Assembly (NCBI RefSeq): GCF_024300625.1
Contig: NZ_CP101322.1
Location: forward strand, 2,865,992 to 2,929,991
DNA length: 64,000 nt
Reading direction: 5' to 3'
From: Halovivax gelatinilyticus
GTDB lineage: Archaea > Halobacteriota > Halobacteria > Halobacteriales > Natrialbaceae
Shown here: positions 7,704-16,570 of the stretch, in pieces
Position numbering within the stretch: position 1 is the stretch's first letter
How the letters are laid out: every line of letters starts with the position of its first letter
Program-made: the position numbers and the translations under genes
Notes under the pieces: generated by a model
Told to the model about the DNA's origin: nothing
Database searches by the model: none
What the model saw: the letters and a program-made list of their open reading frames with translations, nothing else

Positions 7704-8903
7704 ATGCAAACTGTCGTGCTCGCCGCCGGTCAGGGAACGCGAATGCGGCCGCTGACCGACGAGCGGCCGAAGCCGATGTTGCCCGTCGCGAACCGCCCGC
7801 TCGTGTCCCACACCGTCGACGGCGCGGTCGCCGCCGGTGCCTCCCGTATCGTCCTCGTGGTCGGCTACGAATCGGATCCGATCCGCGAGTACTTCGGCGA
7901 GACACACGGGGGCGTGCCGATCACGTACGTCACGCAGCACGAGCAGGCGGGGACGGCCGACGCGGTTCGGACCGCCGGCCCCGAACTCGATGCCGAACCG
8001 TTCGTCGTGCTGAACGGTGACGCCCTCTTCGAGCAGGACGGACTCGACCGGCTGTACGACGGCGGCCCGGCGATCGCCAGCGTTCGCGTCGACGATCCGA
8101 CCCACTACGGCGTGCTCGATGTCGAGGAGGACGTCGTCACGGGTATCGTCGAGAAACCCGCCGATCCGCCGTCGAACCTGATCAACGCCGGCGCCTACCT
8201 GTTTCCGTCGGAGGCGCGCGACTGGCTGGACGTCCCGCAAAGCGAACGCGGAGAACACGAGTTGACGGACGTCCTGGAGCGGACGATCGACCGCGTCGAC
8301 GTCCGTCCCGTCGCCCTCGGCCGCTGGCTCGACGTCGGCCGTCCGTGGGAACTGCTTGAGGCGAACGAATGGCGGATCGAAGCGCTCGCCGAATCCTCTC
8401 CCGGCGGGTCGTTCGAAGGCTCGGTCAGCGATGACGCCACGATCGTCGGCCCGGTGGTCGTCGAGGCGGGTGCGACCGTCCGGGAGGGGGTGACGATCGA
8501 GGGGCCGGCGCTGATCCGCTCGGGTGTGACGGTCGGCCCGAACGCGTACGTCCGCGGGACGACGCTGATCGGCGAGGGTGCCCGCGTCGGACACGCGGTC
8601 GAGGTGAAAAACAGCGTCCTTATGTCCGGGGCGTCGGTCAATCACCTCTCGTACGTCGGCGATTCGATCCTTGGACGCGACGTCAACTTCGGGGCCGGGA
8701 CGGTCGTCGCCAACCTTCGCCACGACGACGAGCCGGTACAACTCACGGTCAAGGGTGAGCGCGTCTCGACGGGCCGACGCAAGTTCGGCGTCGTCCTCGG
8801 CGACGGTGCCAAGACCGGCATCGATTCGAACCTGAACGCCGGCGTCACGCTCTCGACGGGAGCGACGACGCGTCCGGGAGAGACGGTTACTCGTGATCGG
8901 TAA
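7704..8903 (+). CDS. glmU: Bifunctional GlmU-like UDP-GlcNAc pyrophosphorylase / GlcN-1-P acetyltransferase
   Basis: A 399-residue two-domain enzyme. The N-terminal uridylyltransferase domain begins at once with MQTVVLAAGQGTRMRPLT and RPKPMLPVANRP. The C-terminal beta-helix has many hexapeptide repeats and the acetyltransferase block VNHLSYVGD, then NFGAGTVVANLRHDD, matching GlmU-type acetyltransferases. It should acetylate glucosamine-1-phosphate and uridylylate the product to UDP-GlcNAc. GlmS and GlmM are neighbours, so the whole route is present within 6 kb. Start: the ATG at 7704 gives the standard N-terminus directly before the glycine-rich loop. Confidence 0.9.
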   Translation: MQTVVLAAGQGTRMRPLTDERPKPMLPVANRPLVSHTVDGAVAAGASRIVLVVGYESDPIREYFGETHGGVPITYVTQHEQAGTADAVRTAGPELDAEPFVVLNGDALFEQDGLDRLYDGGPAIASVRVDDPTHYGVLDVEEDVVTGIVEKPADPPSNLINAGAYLFPSEARDWLDVPQSERGEHELTDVLERTIDRVDVRPVALGRWLDVGRPWELLEANEWRIEALAESSPGGSFEGSVSDDATIVGPVVVEAGATVREGVTIEGPALIRSGVTVGPNAYVRGTTLIGEGARVGHAVEVKNSVLMSGASVNHLSYVGDSILGRDVNFGAGTVVANLRHDDEPVQLTVKGERVSTGRRKFGVVLGDGAKTGIDSNLNAGVTLSTGATTRPGETVTRDR

Positions 8904-9053
8904 AGTCGCGAAGTGAGCCGGTGGCGATCGAGCGGTCCCCGCTGATCGACTGAATCGGACGGTCGTCGTAATTCGGGTGGTAGTGATTCGCGTGCCTCTC
9001 ACCGCCTAATACGGACCCCAACGTTTTCGACGTCGCACCGCAGATCCCTTCGT

Positions 9054-10427
9054 ATGTCTCTCTTCGGAACGAGCGGGGTACGCGGACCGGTCGGCGACGT
9101 CGTGACGGCGGAACTCGCGCTCGCGGTCGGGCGAGCCGTCGGCGTCGACGCCGAGACCGTCGTGATCGGCCGCGACGTCCGCGAGAGCGGCGAACTTCTC
9201 GCCGACGCCCTCGCGGCCGGACTGCGCGAGTCGGGAACCGACGTCGTCTCAATCGGCGTCGCGAGCACGCCGACGATCGCTCGCAGCGTCGGCTGGTACG
9301 ATGCCGACGCGGGCGTCGCTGTCACCGCGTCGCACAACCCGCCTGAAGATAACGGAATCAAACTCTGGGACGAAACCGGCATGGCGATGGCCCGATCCCG
9401 ACTCGACGAGATAGAGCGTCGGATGGGCGTCGACGAGTACGCCCTCGCGACCTGGGACGAAATCGGCGGTATGACCGACCGAGGTGACGCCATCTCTCGT
9501 CACGTCGCGGCGATCGCCGACGCGGTCGAGATCGACGATCCGCCGAGGGTGGTCGTCGACGTCGGCTGTGGCACAGGTTCGATCACGGCGCGGGCGCTCC
9601 GGGAACTGGGCTGTCACGTCGAGACGCTAAATGCCCTGCCGGACGGTCGATTTCCGGCGCGGCCGAGCGAGCCCAACGCCGACAATTGCAGCGCGCTCGC
9701 GGCGGTAGTCGAGGCGATCGACGCCGATATTGGCGTCGCCCACGACGGTGACGCCGACCGACTCCTCGCCGTCGACGAGGAGGGGACGATCCTCGAGGGG
9801 GACGTCCTCCTCGCCCTCTTCGGACGGGACGCGGTCGAGCGGGCCCGCAGCGCAAGCGGTGACGGGACGGCGAACGAACCGCTCGTGGCCGCGCCGGTCA
9901 ACACGAGCCTCGCGGTCGACGACGCGCTGGCGGACGTCGGTGCCTCGCTCACGCGAACGCGCGTCGGTGATGGCTACGTCGCCGAGCGAACGAACCAACC
10001 AGATGTCGTTTTCGGCGGCGAACCGTCTGGGGCGTGGATCTGGCCGGAGGAGACGCCGTGTCCGGACGGCCCGCTCGCGGCCGCTCGGCTCGCTGCGCTC
10101 GTCGCCCGTCACGGGCCGCTGTCGTCGCTTTCGGCCGCCGTCCCTGCTTACCCGATCTACCGCGCGGCCGTCGAGACGCCGGAGAAGGGCGCGGTCATGC
10201 AGGCGCTCGGCTCGGCGATCGCAGACGGGGCCGGACCCGGTCCGATCGAGGAAACCGACGATCGTGACGGACTCCGCGTCGACCTGGGTGATGCCTGGTA
10301 CCTCGTTCGAGCTAGCGGGACCCAGCCGCTGGTTCGCGTTACTGCACAGGCCAGAGACGAAGAGCGCGCCCGGGCGGTGTTCGAGGACGCCCGCGCCCTG
10401 GTCGAATCGGTGGTCGAGAACGCGTAG
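9054..10427 (+). CDS. glmM: Phosphoglucosamine mutase / phosphohexomutase
   Basis: A 457-residue alpha-D-phosphohexomutase with the four expected motifs in order. The phosphoserine loop is TASHNPPEDNGIK, the metal loop DGDADR, the sugar-binding loop GGEPSG, and the phosphate-binding loop RASGTQPLVRV near the C-terminus. The MSLFGTSGVRG start is typical of GlmM. Position between glmU and aglF, with glmS nearby, makes glucosamine-6-P to glucosamine-1-P the likely reaction. Archaeal members can also act on glucose or mannose phosphates. Confidence 0.9.
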   Translation: MSLFGTSGVRGPVGDVVTAELALAVGRAVGVDAETVVIGRDVRESGELLADALAAGLRESGTDVVSIGVASTPTIARSVGWYDADAGVAVTASHNPPEDNGIKLWDETGMAMARSRLDEIERRMGVDEYALATWDEIGGMTDRGDAISRHVAAIADAVEIDDPPRVVVDVGCGTGSITARALRELGCHVETLNALPDGRFPARPSEPNADNCSALAAVVEAIDADIGVAHDGDADRLLAVDEEGTILEGDVLLALFGRDAVERARSASGDGTANEPLVAAPVNTSLAVDDALADVGASLTRTRVGDGYVAERTNQPDVVFGGEPSGAWIWPEETPCPDGPLAAARLAALVARHGPLSSLSAAVPAYPIYRAAVETPEKGAVMQALGSAIADGAGPGPIEETDDRDGLRVDLGDAWYLVRASGTQPLVRVTAQARDEERARAVFEDARALVESVVENA

Positions 10428-10518
10428 CGTCTGTCCTCTGTGCCCCACTGCCGGCTCCGTAGTGGGGTTTCATACGATTCCCGAAAGGATATGTCGGTCG
10501 ACGTACCATCCTGTTTGT

Positions 10519-11253
10519 ATGTACGCTGTCGTCCTCGCGGCGGGGAAAGGGACTCGTCTCGAACCGCTCACCGAGGATACGCCGAAGGCGCTGGTCGAGG
10601 TCGACGGAACGCCGCTCATCGAGGACGTCTTCGACAACCTCATCGACGTCGGCGCGACCGAGTTGATCGTCGTCGTCGGCCACCTGAAAGAACAGATCAT
10701 CGAACGCTACGACGACGAGTATCGAGGCGTGCCGATCACGTACGCTCACCAGCGTGAACAGGCCGGTCTGGCTCACGCGATCTTGCAGGCCGAACCGTTC
10801 ATCGACGATGACTTCATGCTGATGCTCGGAGACAACATCTTTCGCGCGAATCTCGGCGACGTCATCAACCGCCAGCGAGAGGACCGGGCGGACGCGGCGT
10901 TCCTCGTCGAGCAGGTCCCCTGGGAAGAGGCCTCCCGGTACGGCGTCCTCGATACGAACGAGTACGGTGAGGTCGTCGAGGTGATGGAAAAGCCCGAGGA
11001 CCCGCCGTCGAATCTCGTGATGACCGGCTTCTACACCTTCACGCCGGCCATCTTCCACGCCTGTCACCTCGTCCAGCCCTCCGACCGCGGCGAGTACGAA
11101 CTCCCCGACGCGATCGACCTGCTGATCCAGTCCGGTCGAACGATCGACGCCATCCGCATGGACGGCTGGCGGATCGACGTCGGCTATCCGGACGATCGCG
11201 ATCTGGCCGAAGAACGAATTCGCGAGCGCGGGCCGACGAAGGTGTCCGAGTAG
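10519..11253 (+). CDS. aglF: AglF-like glucose-1-phosphate nucleotidyltransferase
   Basis: A 244-residue single-domain nucleotidyltransferase: AAGKGTRLEPLTEDTPK at the N-terminus, then MLMLGDNIF and the VMEKPEDPPSNLVMTGFYTF block. Sequence and length closely resemble what I know of Haloferax AglF, which charges glucose-1-phosphate with UTP for S-layer N-glycosylation. The next gene, 63 bp away on the same strand, is UDP-glucose dehydrogenase (AglM type), the enzyme that would use its product. Start: the ATG at 10519 opens directly into the first beta-strand. Confidence 0.88.
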   Translation: MYAVVLAAGKGTRLEPLTEDTPKALVEVDGTPLIEDVFDNLIDVGATELIVVVGHLKEQIIERYDDEYRGVPITYAHQREQAGLAHAILQAEPFIDDDFMLMLGDNIFRANLGDVINRQREDRADAAFLVEQVPWEEASRYGVLDTNEYGEVVEVMEKPEDPPSNLVMTGFYTFTPAIFHACHLVQPSDRGEYELPDAIDLLIQSGRTIDAIRMDGWRIDVGYPDDRDLAEERIRERGPTKVSE

Positions 11254-11316
11254 TGCCCATCGAACTCCGCAGTCGAACCCACAAACCACAAACCCTCTCC
11301 CGTCGTTCGGGCTGAC

Positions 11317-12624
11317 ATGTACGTCTCCATCGTCGGCAGCGGCTACGTCGGAACGACCGTCGCAGCCTGTCTGGCCGACCTGGGTCACGAGGTGGTCAAC
11401 GTCGACATCGACGAGGGGATCGTCTCGTCGATCAACGCGGGCGAGGCGCCGATCCACGAGCCGGGGTTGGCCCCGTTACTCGACGAACACGCCGGCGGTC
11501 GGCTCCGAGCGACGACGGAGTACGACGCGGTCGTCGATACCGACCTCACCATGCTCTGTCTGCCGACGCCGCAGGCGGACGACGGAACCCTCGATCTCGG
11601 GCCGATGCGGGCGGCGAGCGAGGCGCTCGGCGAGGCGCTGGCGGGAACCGACTCGGGCCACCTCGTCGTGGTCAAGAGCACCGTCCTGCCGGGAACCACC
11701 GAGGACGTCGTCGGGTCGACCGTCGCCGAAGTGTCGGGCCTGGCAGTCGGCGACACCCTCGAACTCGCGATGAATCCCGAGTTTCTCCGGATGGGGACGG
11801 CCGTCACGGACTTTCAGGAACCGGATAAGGTCGTCGTAGGGGCGACGAGCGAGGACGCCGCGACGCGACTCCGGGATCTCTACGCGCCGATCCTAGCGCG
11901 TGAGGGGACGAACTACGTCGAAACGGACGTCCGCGCTGCAGAACTTATCAAGTACGCGAACAACGCCTTTCTCGCCGCGAAGGTTTCGCTCGTCAACGAA
12001 CTCGGAAACGTCGCGAAGGCCTACGATGCCGACGCCTACGAGGTCCTCGAAGCCGTCGGTCTCGACGACCGCATCTCCGATCGCTTCATGCGCTCGGGCC
12101 TCGGGTGGGGCGGGTCGTGCTTCCCGAAGGACGTCAACGCGATCCGCGCAGGGGCGCGCGAGCAGGGTTACGACCCCGAACTTCTGGACGCCGTGGTGGC
12201 GGTCAACGACGGCCAGCCGGACCGACTCGTCTCGCTGCTCGCCGAACACGTCGATCTCGAGGGCGCCACGATCACCGTCCTCGGCCTCTCGTTCAAACCC
12301 CACACCGACGACATCAGAAAGTCGCGCTCGCTCGAGGTAATAGATCGACTCCTCGCGCGGGGGGCGTCGGTCGTCGCCCACGACCCGGTGGCGATCGAGA
12401 ACGTCCGAGACTACTACGCGGAGACCGATCGATCCGACTCGATCTCTTTCGACGACTCGATCGAGGGCGCGCTCTCTGGCGCCGATGGGGCCGTGCTCGC
12501 AACCGATTGGCCCGCCTACGAGCAACTGCCCGTCGAGGTGATGGGCGGACGCATCCTGGTAGACGGCCGTCGCGTCGACGTCGACCGCGACGAATTGGAC
12601 GTCTACGAGGGGTTGACCTGGTGA
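11317..12624 (+). CDS. aglM: UDP-glucose 6-dehydrogenase (AglM-like)
   Basis: Four-electron oxidation of UDP-glucose to UDP-glucuronate with NAD. The 435-residue protein opens with the Rossmann motif GSGYVGTTVAACLADLGH. The catalytic cysteine lies in GWGGSCFPKD, and the C-terminal domain contains LGLSFKPHTDDIRKSRS, a signature of the family. With aglF upstream it forms a two-step module giving the glucuronate donor used in haloarchaeal N-glycans. No glycosyltransferase or oligosaccharyltransferase lies in this window, so those steps must be encoded elsewhere. Confidence 0.93.
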   Translation: MYVSIVGSGYVGTTVAACLADLGHEVVNVDIDEGIVSSINAGEAPIHEPGLAPLLDEHAGGRLRATTEYDAVVDTDLTMLCLPTPQADDGTLDLGPMRAASEALGEALAGTDSGHLVVVKSTVLPGTTEDVVGSTVAEVSGLAVGDTLELAMNPEFLRMGTAVTDFQEPDKVVVGATSEDAATRLRDLYAPILAREGTNYVETDVRAAELIKYANNAFLAAKVSLVNELGNVAKAYDADAYEVLEAVGLDDRISDRFMRSGLGWGGSCFPKDVNAIRAGAREQGYDPELLDAVVAVNDGQPDRLVSLLAEHVDLEGATITVLGLSFKPHTDDIRKSRSLEVIDRLLARGASVVAHDPVAIENVRDYYAETDRSDSISFDDSIEGALSGADGAVLATDWPAYEQLPVEVMGGRILVDGRRVDVDRDELDVYEGLTW

Positions 12625-12755
12625 CGACGTCGGGCTGAGGTGATTGCGGACGCGACACGAGACGGCAACCGATCGATCGAGCCGTTCACTTTCGGGTCGC
12701 GGCCGAGACTTTTCCCGTCCGTCGACGACGAGATAGCCGGAGCTATCGGAGGACC

Positions 12756-13184
12756 ATGATACTGACGCTTCTGGGTGCTGAATTCGAGATCGACGAGACC
12801 TATGTCTGTGAGACGAAAGAACCGGTTCGCCGACAGGTGCGGGCCTACGAGCGGGGCGACCGGACGACGTTCGATCTCGACGTGACGATTCCCGACGGGT
12901 TTCTCGGAGACGTGATGGGTCGGATGAACGAGATTCCCTACGGCGAGATGCGGACGTACGGGGAACTCGCCGCGTCGCTCGACACCGCCCCCGTCGCGGT
13001 CGGCCAGGCTTGCGCGGCGAATCCGATACCCCTGATCGTTCCGTGTCACCGGGTCGTGGCCAGCGACGGCTCGCTCCGTGGCTACTCGGGCGCTGGCGGT
13101 ATCGAGACGAAACGCCGATTGCTCGATCACGAGTCGGCGAACAGTTCAGATTCGGTACAGGCGGAGTTGCCCGTCGATCGGTAG
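12756..13184 (+). CDS. ogt: Methylated-DNA--protein-cysteine methyltransferase
   Basis: A suicide repair protein that removes alkyl groups from O6-alkylguanine. The 142-residue protein carries the active-site motif PCHRVV, whose Cys accepts the alkyl group, preceded by the helix-turn-helix region (PYGEMRTYGELA). The motif is followed by GYSGAGGIETKRRLLDHE, as in the family. A GGAGG sequence lies just before the ATG. It is unlinked in function to the flanking glycan and shikimate genes. Confidence 0.92.
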   Translation: MILTLLGAEFEIDETYVCETKEPVRRQVRAYERGDRTTFDLDVTIPDGFLGDVMGRMNEIPYGEMRTYGELAASLDTAPVAVGQACAANPIPLIVPCHRVVASDGSLRGYSGAGGIETKRRLLDHESANSSDSVQAELPVDR

Positions 13185-13261
13185 CGTATTTAGACCGAAG
13201 TCTGTGCCCACATTCGCCACAATCCCCACCGCTAAGTGTCGCGCCCGCGGACTCACGCCCA

Positions 13262-14419
13262 ATGAACGGAAATCGATTCGGCCGGCTCTTCCAGGTGACG
13301 ACCTACGGGGAGAGCCACGGACCGTCGATGGGGTGTACGATTTCGGGCTGTCCGGCGGGATTGGAACTCGACGAAGCGGACGTTCAACGCGAACTCGACC
13401 GACGAAAGCCGGGCCAGTCGACGATCACGACCAGTCGGGGCGAACCCGATTCGGTGTCCATCGAGTCGGGGCTCCAGGACGGGTACACGACGGGGACGCC
13501 GATCGGTCTCACGATCGAGAACAAGGACGCCCGATCCGGCAAGTACGAGCCGTTCATCACCTCGCCGCGACCCTCCCACGGCGACTTCACGTATTCGGCG
13601 AAGTTCGGCACGCGAAACTGGGGTGGCGGCGGGCGCTCGTCGGCCAGGGAGACGGTAAACTGGGTCGCTGCGGGGGCAATCGCGAAGAAACTCCTCTACC
13701 GCGAGGGTATCGAGATCGCCGCCCACGTCAACCAGATCGGTGACGTCGCCGCCCCCGACGTGGACTTCGAGACCATCCGCGACACCGTCGACGAGACCGA
13801 CGTGCGCTGTGCCCACCAGGAGACGGCCGCGCGCATGCACGAACTCGTCGAGGAGTACCAGCGACGAGGCGACTCGATCGGCGGGAGTATCTACTTCGAG
13901 GCGCGCGGCGTCCCGGTCGGCCTCGGTGCCCCGCGATTCGACTCGCTCTCGGCGCGACTCGGCCAGGCCATGATGGCCGTTCCGGCGACGACGGCGTTCG
14001 AGTTCGGTCTCGGGCGCGAGGCACGCGACTATTCGGGAACGGAGCGCAACGACGAATGGGAGTTCGATGGTGACGGTACCCCCGTTCCCGTAGAGAACGA
14101 CCACGGCGGCATACAGGGCGGCATCTCCTCGGGCGAGCCGATCTACGGTGAGGTCACGCTCCACGCGCCGACGTCGATTCCGGCCGAACAACAGACGGTC
14201 GACTGGGAGACCGGCGAGGTGATCGAGGACGCCCAGGTTATCGGCCGCCACGATCCGGTGCTTCCACCTCGCGGCGTTCCGGTCGTCGAAGCGATGCTCG
14301 CCCTCACGCTCGTCGATTTCATGTTGCTCTCCGGCCGGATCAATCCCGACCGCGTCGACGGCTCGCCTGGCGAGTACGCCACGGACTACCATCCGAGCAA
14401 TCCACGAACCGAGGAGTAG
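13262..14419 (+). CDS. aroC: Chorismate synthase
   Basis: Converts 5-enolpyruvylshikimate-3-phosphate to chorismate, the last shared step to aromatic amino acids; it needs reduced FMN. The 385-residue protein starts MNGNRFGRLF and shows GESHGPSMG, then GGGRSSARET and the C-terminal RHDPVLPPRGVPVVEAM, all standard for AroC. The ATG at 13262 gives the canonical N-terminus. It is the only shikimate gene in the window. Confidence 0.96.
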   Translation: MNGNRFGRLFQVTTYGESHGPSMGCTISGCPAGLELDEADVQRELDRRKPGQSTITTSRGEPDSVSIESGLQDGYTTGTPIGLTIENKDARSGKYEPFITSPRPSHGDFTYSAKFGTRNWGGGGRSSARETVNWVAAGAIAKKLLYREGIEIAAHVNQIGDVAAPDVDFETIRDTVDETDVRCAHQETAARMHELVEEYQRRGDSIGGSIYFEARGVPVGLGAPRFDSLSARLGQAMMAVPATTAFEFGLGREARDYSGTERNDEWEFDGDGTPVPVENDHGGIQGGISSGEPIYGEVTLHAPTSIPAEQQTVDWETGEVIEDAQVIGRHDPVLPPRGVPVVEAMLALTLVDFMLLSGRINPDRVDGSPGEYATDYHPSNPRTEE

Positions 14420-14474
14420 TCCGTCCGGAGATTTGCCCGTCCGACGCGGACGATGTGGTTGTCACCGTCAGAGA

Positions 14475-14498
14475 TGCGTATCAATCTGCGTATCAATT
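14475..14498. repeat. 12-bp tandem repeat upstream of porA
   Basis: TGCGTATCAATC (14475-14486) is followed directly by TGCGTATCAATT (14487-14498), 11 of 12 positions identical. It lies in the 247-bp region before porA, about 170 bp from the start codon. A regulator site is possible but unproven; nothing else is coded in this interval. Confidence 0.5.
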
Positions 14499-14666
14499 TC
14501 GTCACCCCAGATTCTGCGGGACCGTGTCCGCACACGTATCGTGTACCGAACGTCCATCCCGATTCTACATTCCTCATGATAAATGCATGCTAATCGATAG
14601 CAAAGGCTTTAGACGCTGTCTCGCAAAATTCGCGTACGGAGCCATCGAGGCCATACATTAGTAACC

Positions 14667-16568
14667 ATGAGCAACGACGAACTCATCTGGCGGATCGCGG
14701 GCGGTTCCGGGGACGGGATCGACTCGACGAGCCAGAACTTCGCGAAGGCCCTCATGCGTTCGGGGCTCCACGTATTCACGCATCGCCACTACCCATCGCG
14801 GATTCGTGGCGGTCACACGTACGTGGAGATCCGGGCGGCGGGCCACGAGGTACAGTCACGCGGGGACGGCTACAACTTCTTGCTCGCGCTGGGAGACTCG
14901 TTCGCGCGCAACCCCCAGGAGGACGCCTACTACGGCAACGAGGAGCTCAAACCGCTCTCGGAGAACCTAGACGAGCTGCGAGAGGGCGGCGTCATCGTCT
15001 ACGACGAAGGGCTGTTGACCGAAGACGACGTCGCCGAACTCGACCTGGAGGCGAGAGCCGAGGAGAACGACTGGTACGTCTACCCGGTCGACCTCCGCGG
15101 TCTCGCGAAGGAACACGGCCGTGAAGTGATGCGAAACACGGCCGGCGTCGGCGTCACCGCGGCGCTGATCGACATGGACCTCGCCCACATCGAGGACCTG
15201 ATGGAAGACGCCATGTCCGGCGACGTTCTCGAGGCCAACCTCGCGATTCTCCACGAGGCCCACGACATGGTCGAGGCGGAGTTCGACGAGGTGCCCGAGC
15301 TGACGGTGCCCACCGGCGAACACGACGCGGCGCAGGCGCTACTTTCGGGATCGAACGCGATCGCCTACGGGGCGATCGACGCCGGTTGCCGGTTCATTTC
15401 CGGCTACCCGATGACGCCGTGGACGGACGTCTTCACCATCCTTAGCCAGAACTTCCCAGACATGGGCGGCGTCGCAGAGCAGGTCGAAGACGAGATCGCG
15501 GCGGCGGCGCTCGCGGTGGGCGCGAGTCACGCAGGTGCGAAGGCCATGTCCGGATCGTCGGGCGGTGGCTTCGCCCTGATGAGCGAGCCGCTCGGGCTGG
15601 CGGAGATGACTGAAACGCCGATCGTGCTGCTCGAATCGATGCGCGCCGGTCCGTCGACCGGGATGCCGACGAAGCCGGAGCAGGGCGACCTCGAGTTCGT
15701 CCTCTACACGAGCCAGGGCGACTCCGCCCGCGTCGTCTTCGCACCCGGCAACGTCGAGGAGGCGTACGAGCAGACGCGTCTCGCCTTCGAGATCGCCTAC
15801 GACTACCAGATCCCGACGATCCTCATCTACGATCAGAAGCTCTCGGGTGAGAACACGAACGTCAGCGTCGACTTCTTCGATCGCGAGCCGAACCCCGATC
15901 TGGGTTCGACGCTCACCGAAGCGGAGCTGAAGGAGGCGGCCCACGACGCCTCGGGCAAGTTCGAGCGATTCGGCTACGACGACAACGAGAAAGGCGTGAG
16001 TCCGCGGTCGATCCCCGGCCAGGCGGGCGGGCGGTACCTCGCGACGGGTAACGAACACTCGCCGGTCGGTCACATCAGCGAGGATCCGGACAACCGGGTC
16101 TTCCAGATGGACCGCAGACTGGAGAAGCTAGAACACATCCGCGACGATCTGGACGAGGGCGAGACGAACCAGACGTACGTCGGCCCAGACGACGCCGAGT
16201 ACGGCATCATCACCTGGGGCTCGTCCCAGGGGGCCGTGTTCGAGGCCGTCTCCCGACTCAACGATGACGACCACTCCGTGAGAGCCGTGAGCGTCTCGGA
16301 CATGATGCCGTTCCCGGAGACGGAACTCACCGAGTTCATCGAGGGCGTCGACGAGGCGATGGTCGTCGAGATGAACGCGACGGCACAGTTCCGCGGGCTG
16401 ATCCAGAAGGAGCTCGGCCGCTACGGCGAGAAGCTCACCAGCCTGCTGAAGTACAACGGCAACCCGTTCGAGCCCGCCGAGATCGTCGAAGGATACGAGA
16501 TCAACGTCGACGGCGGCGAGGCCGAACCCAGCGCACAGGTCCGGATCGAACCGGCCGCAGGTGATTGA
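14667..16568 (+). CDS. porA: Pyruvate:ferredoxin oxidoreductase alpha subunit (PorA type)
   Basis: Catalytic subunit of the two-subunit haloarchaeal 2-oxoacid:ferredoxin oxidoreductase. Residues 1-200 form the gamma-type domain (GGSGDGIDSTSQNFAKALMR, RIRGGHTYVE). From about residue 220 the alpha-type domain follows (GSNAIAYGAIDAGCRFISGYPMTP and the GPSTGMPTKPEQGDL block). The length of 633 and the HRHYPSRIRGG motif match what I recall of haloarchaeal PorA (about 631 aa) rather than KorA (about 587 aa, FTSKDFASRIRGG), so pyruvate is the likelier substrate. The stop is 2 nt before the porB ATG, so the pair is translationally coupled. Confidence 0.85.
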   Translation: MSNDELIWRIAGGSGDGIDSTSQNFAKALMRSGLHVFTHRHYPSRIRGGHTYVEIRAAGHEVQSRGDGYNFLLALGDSFARNPQEDAYYGNEELKPLSENLDELREGGVIVYDEGLLTEDDVAELDLEARAEENDWYVYPVDLRGLAKEHGREVMRNTAGVGVTAALIDMDLAHIEDLMEDAMSGDVLEANLAILHEAHDMVEAEFDEVPELTVPTGEHDAAQALLSGSNAIAYGAIDAGCRFISGYPMTPWTDVFTILSQNFPDMGGVAEQVEDEIAAAALAVGASHAGAKAMSGSSGGGFALMSEPLGLAEMTETPIVLLESMRAGPSTGMPTKPEQGDLEFVLYTSQGDSARVVFAPGNVEEAYEQTRLAFEIAYDYQIPTILIYDQKLSGENTNVSVDFFDREPNPDLGSTLTEAELKEAAHDASGKFERFGYDDNEKGVSPRSIPGQAGGRYLATGNEHSPVGHISEDPDNRVFQMDRRLEKLEHIRDDLDEGETNQTYVGPDDAEYGIITWGSSQGAVFEAVSRLNDDDHSVRAVSVSDMMPFPETELTEFIEGVDEAMVVEMNATAQFRGLIQKELGRYGEKLTSLLKYNGNPFEPAEIVEGYEINVDGGEAEPSAQVRIEPAAGD

Positions 16569-16570
16569 TC

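Noticed and set aside
14455-14661. 68-codon frame between aroC and porA
   Set aside because: Runs through the tandem repeat and promoter DNA; Cys/His/Arg-rich without acidic bias. No family resemblance.
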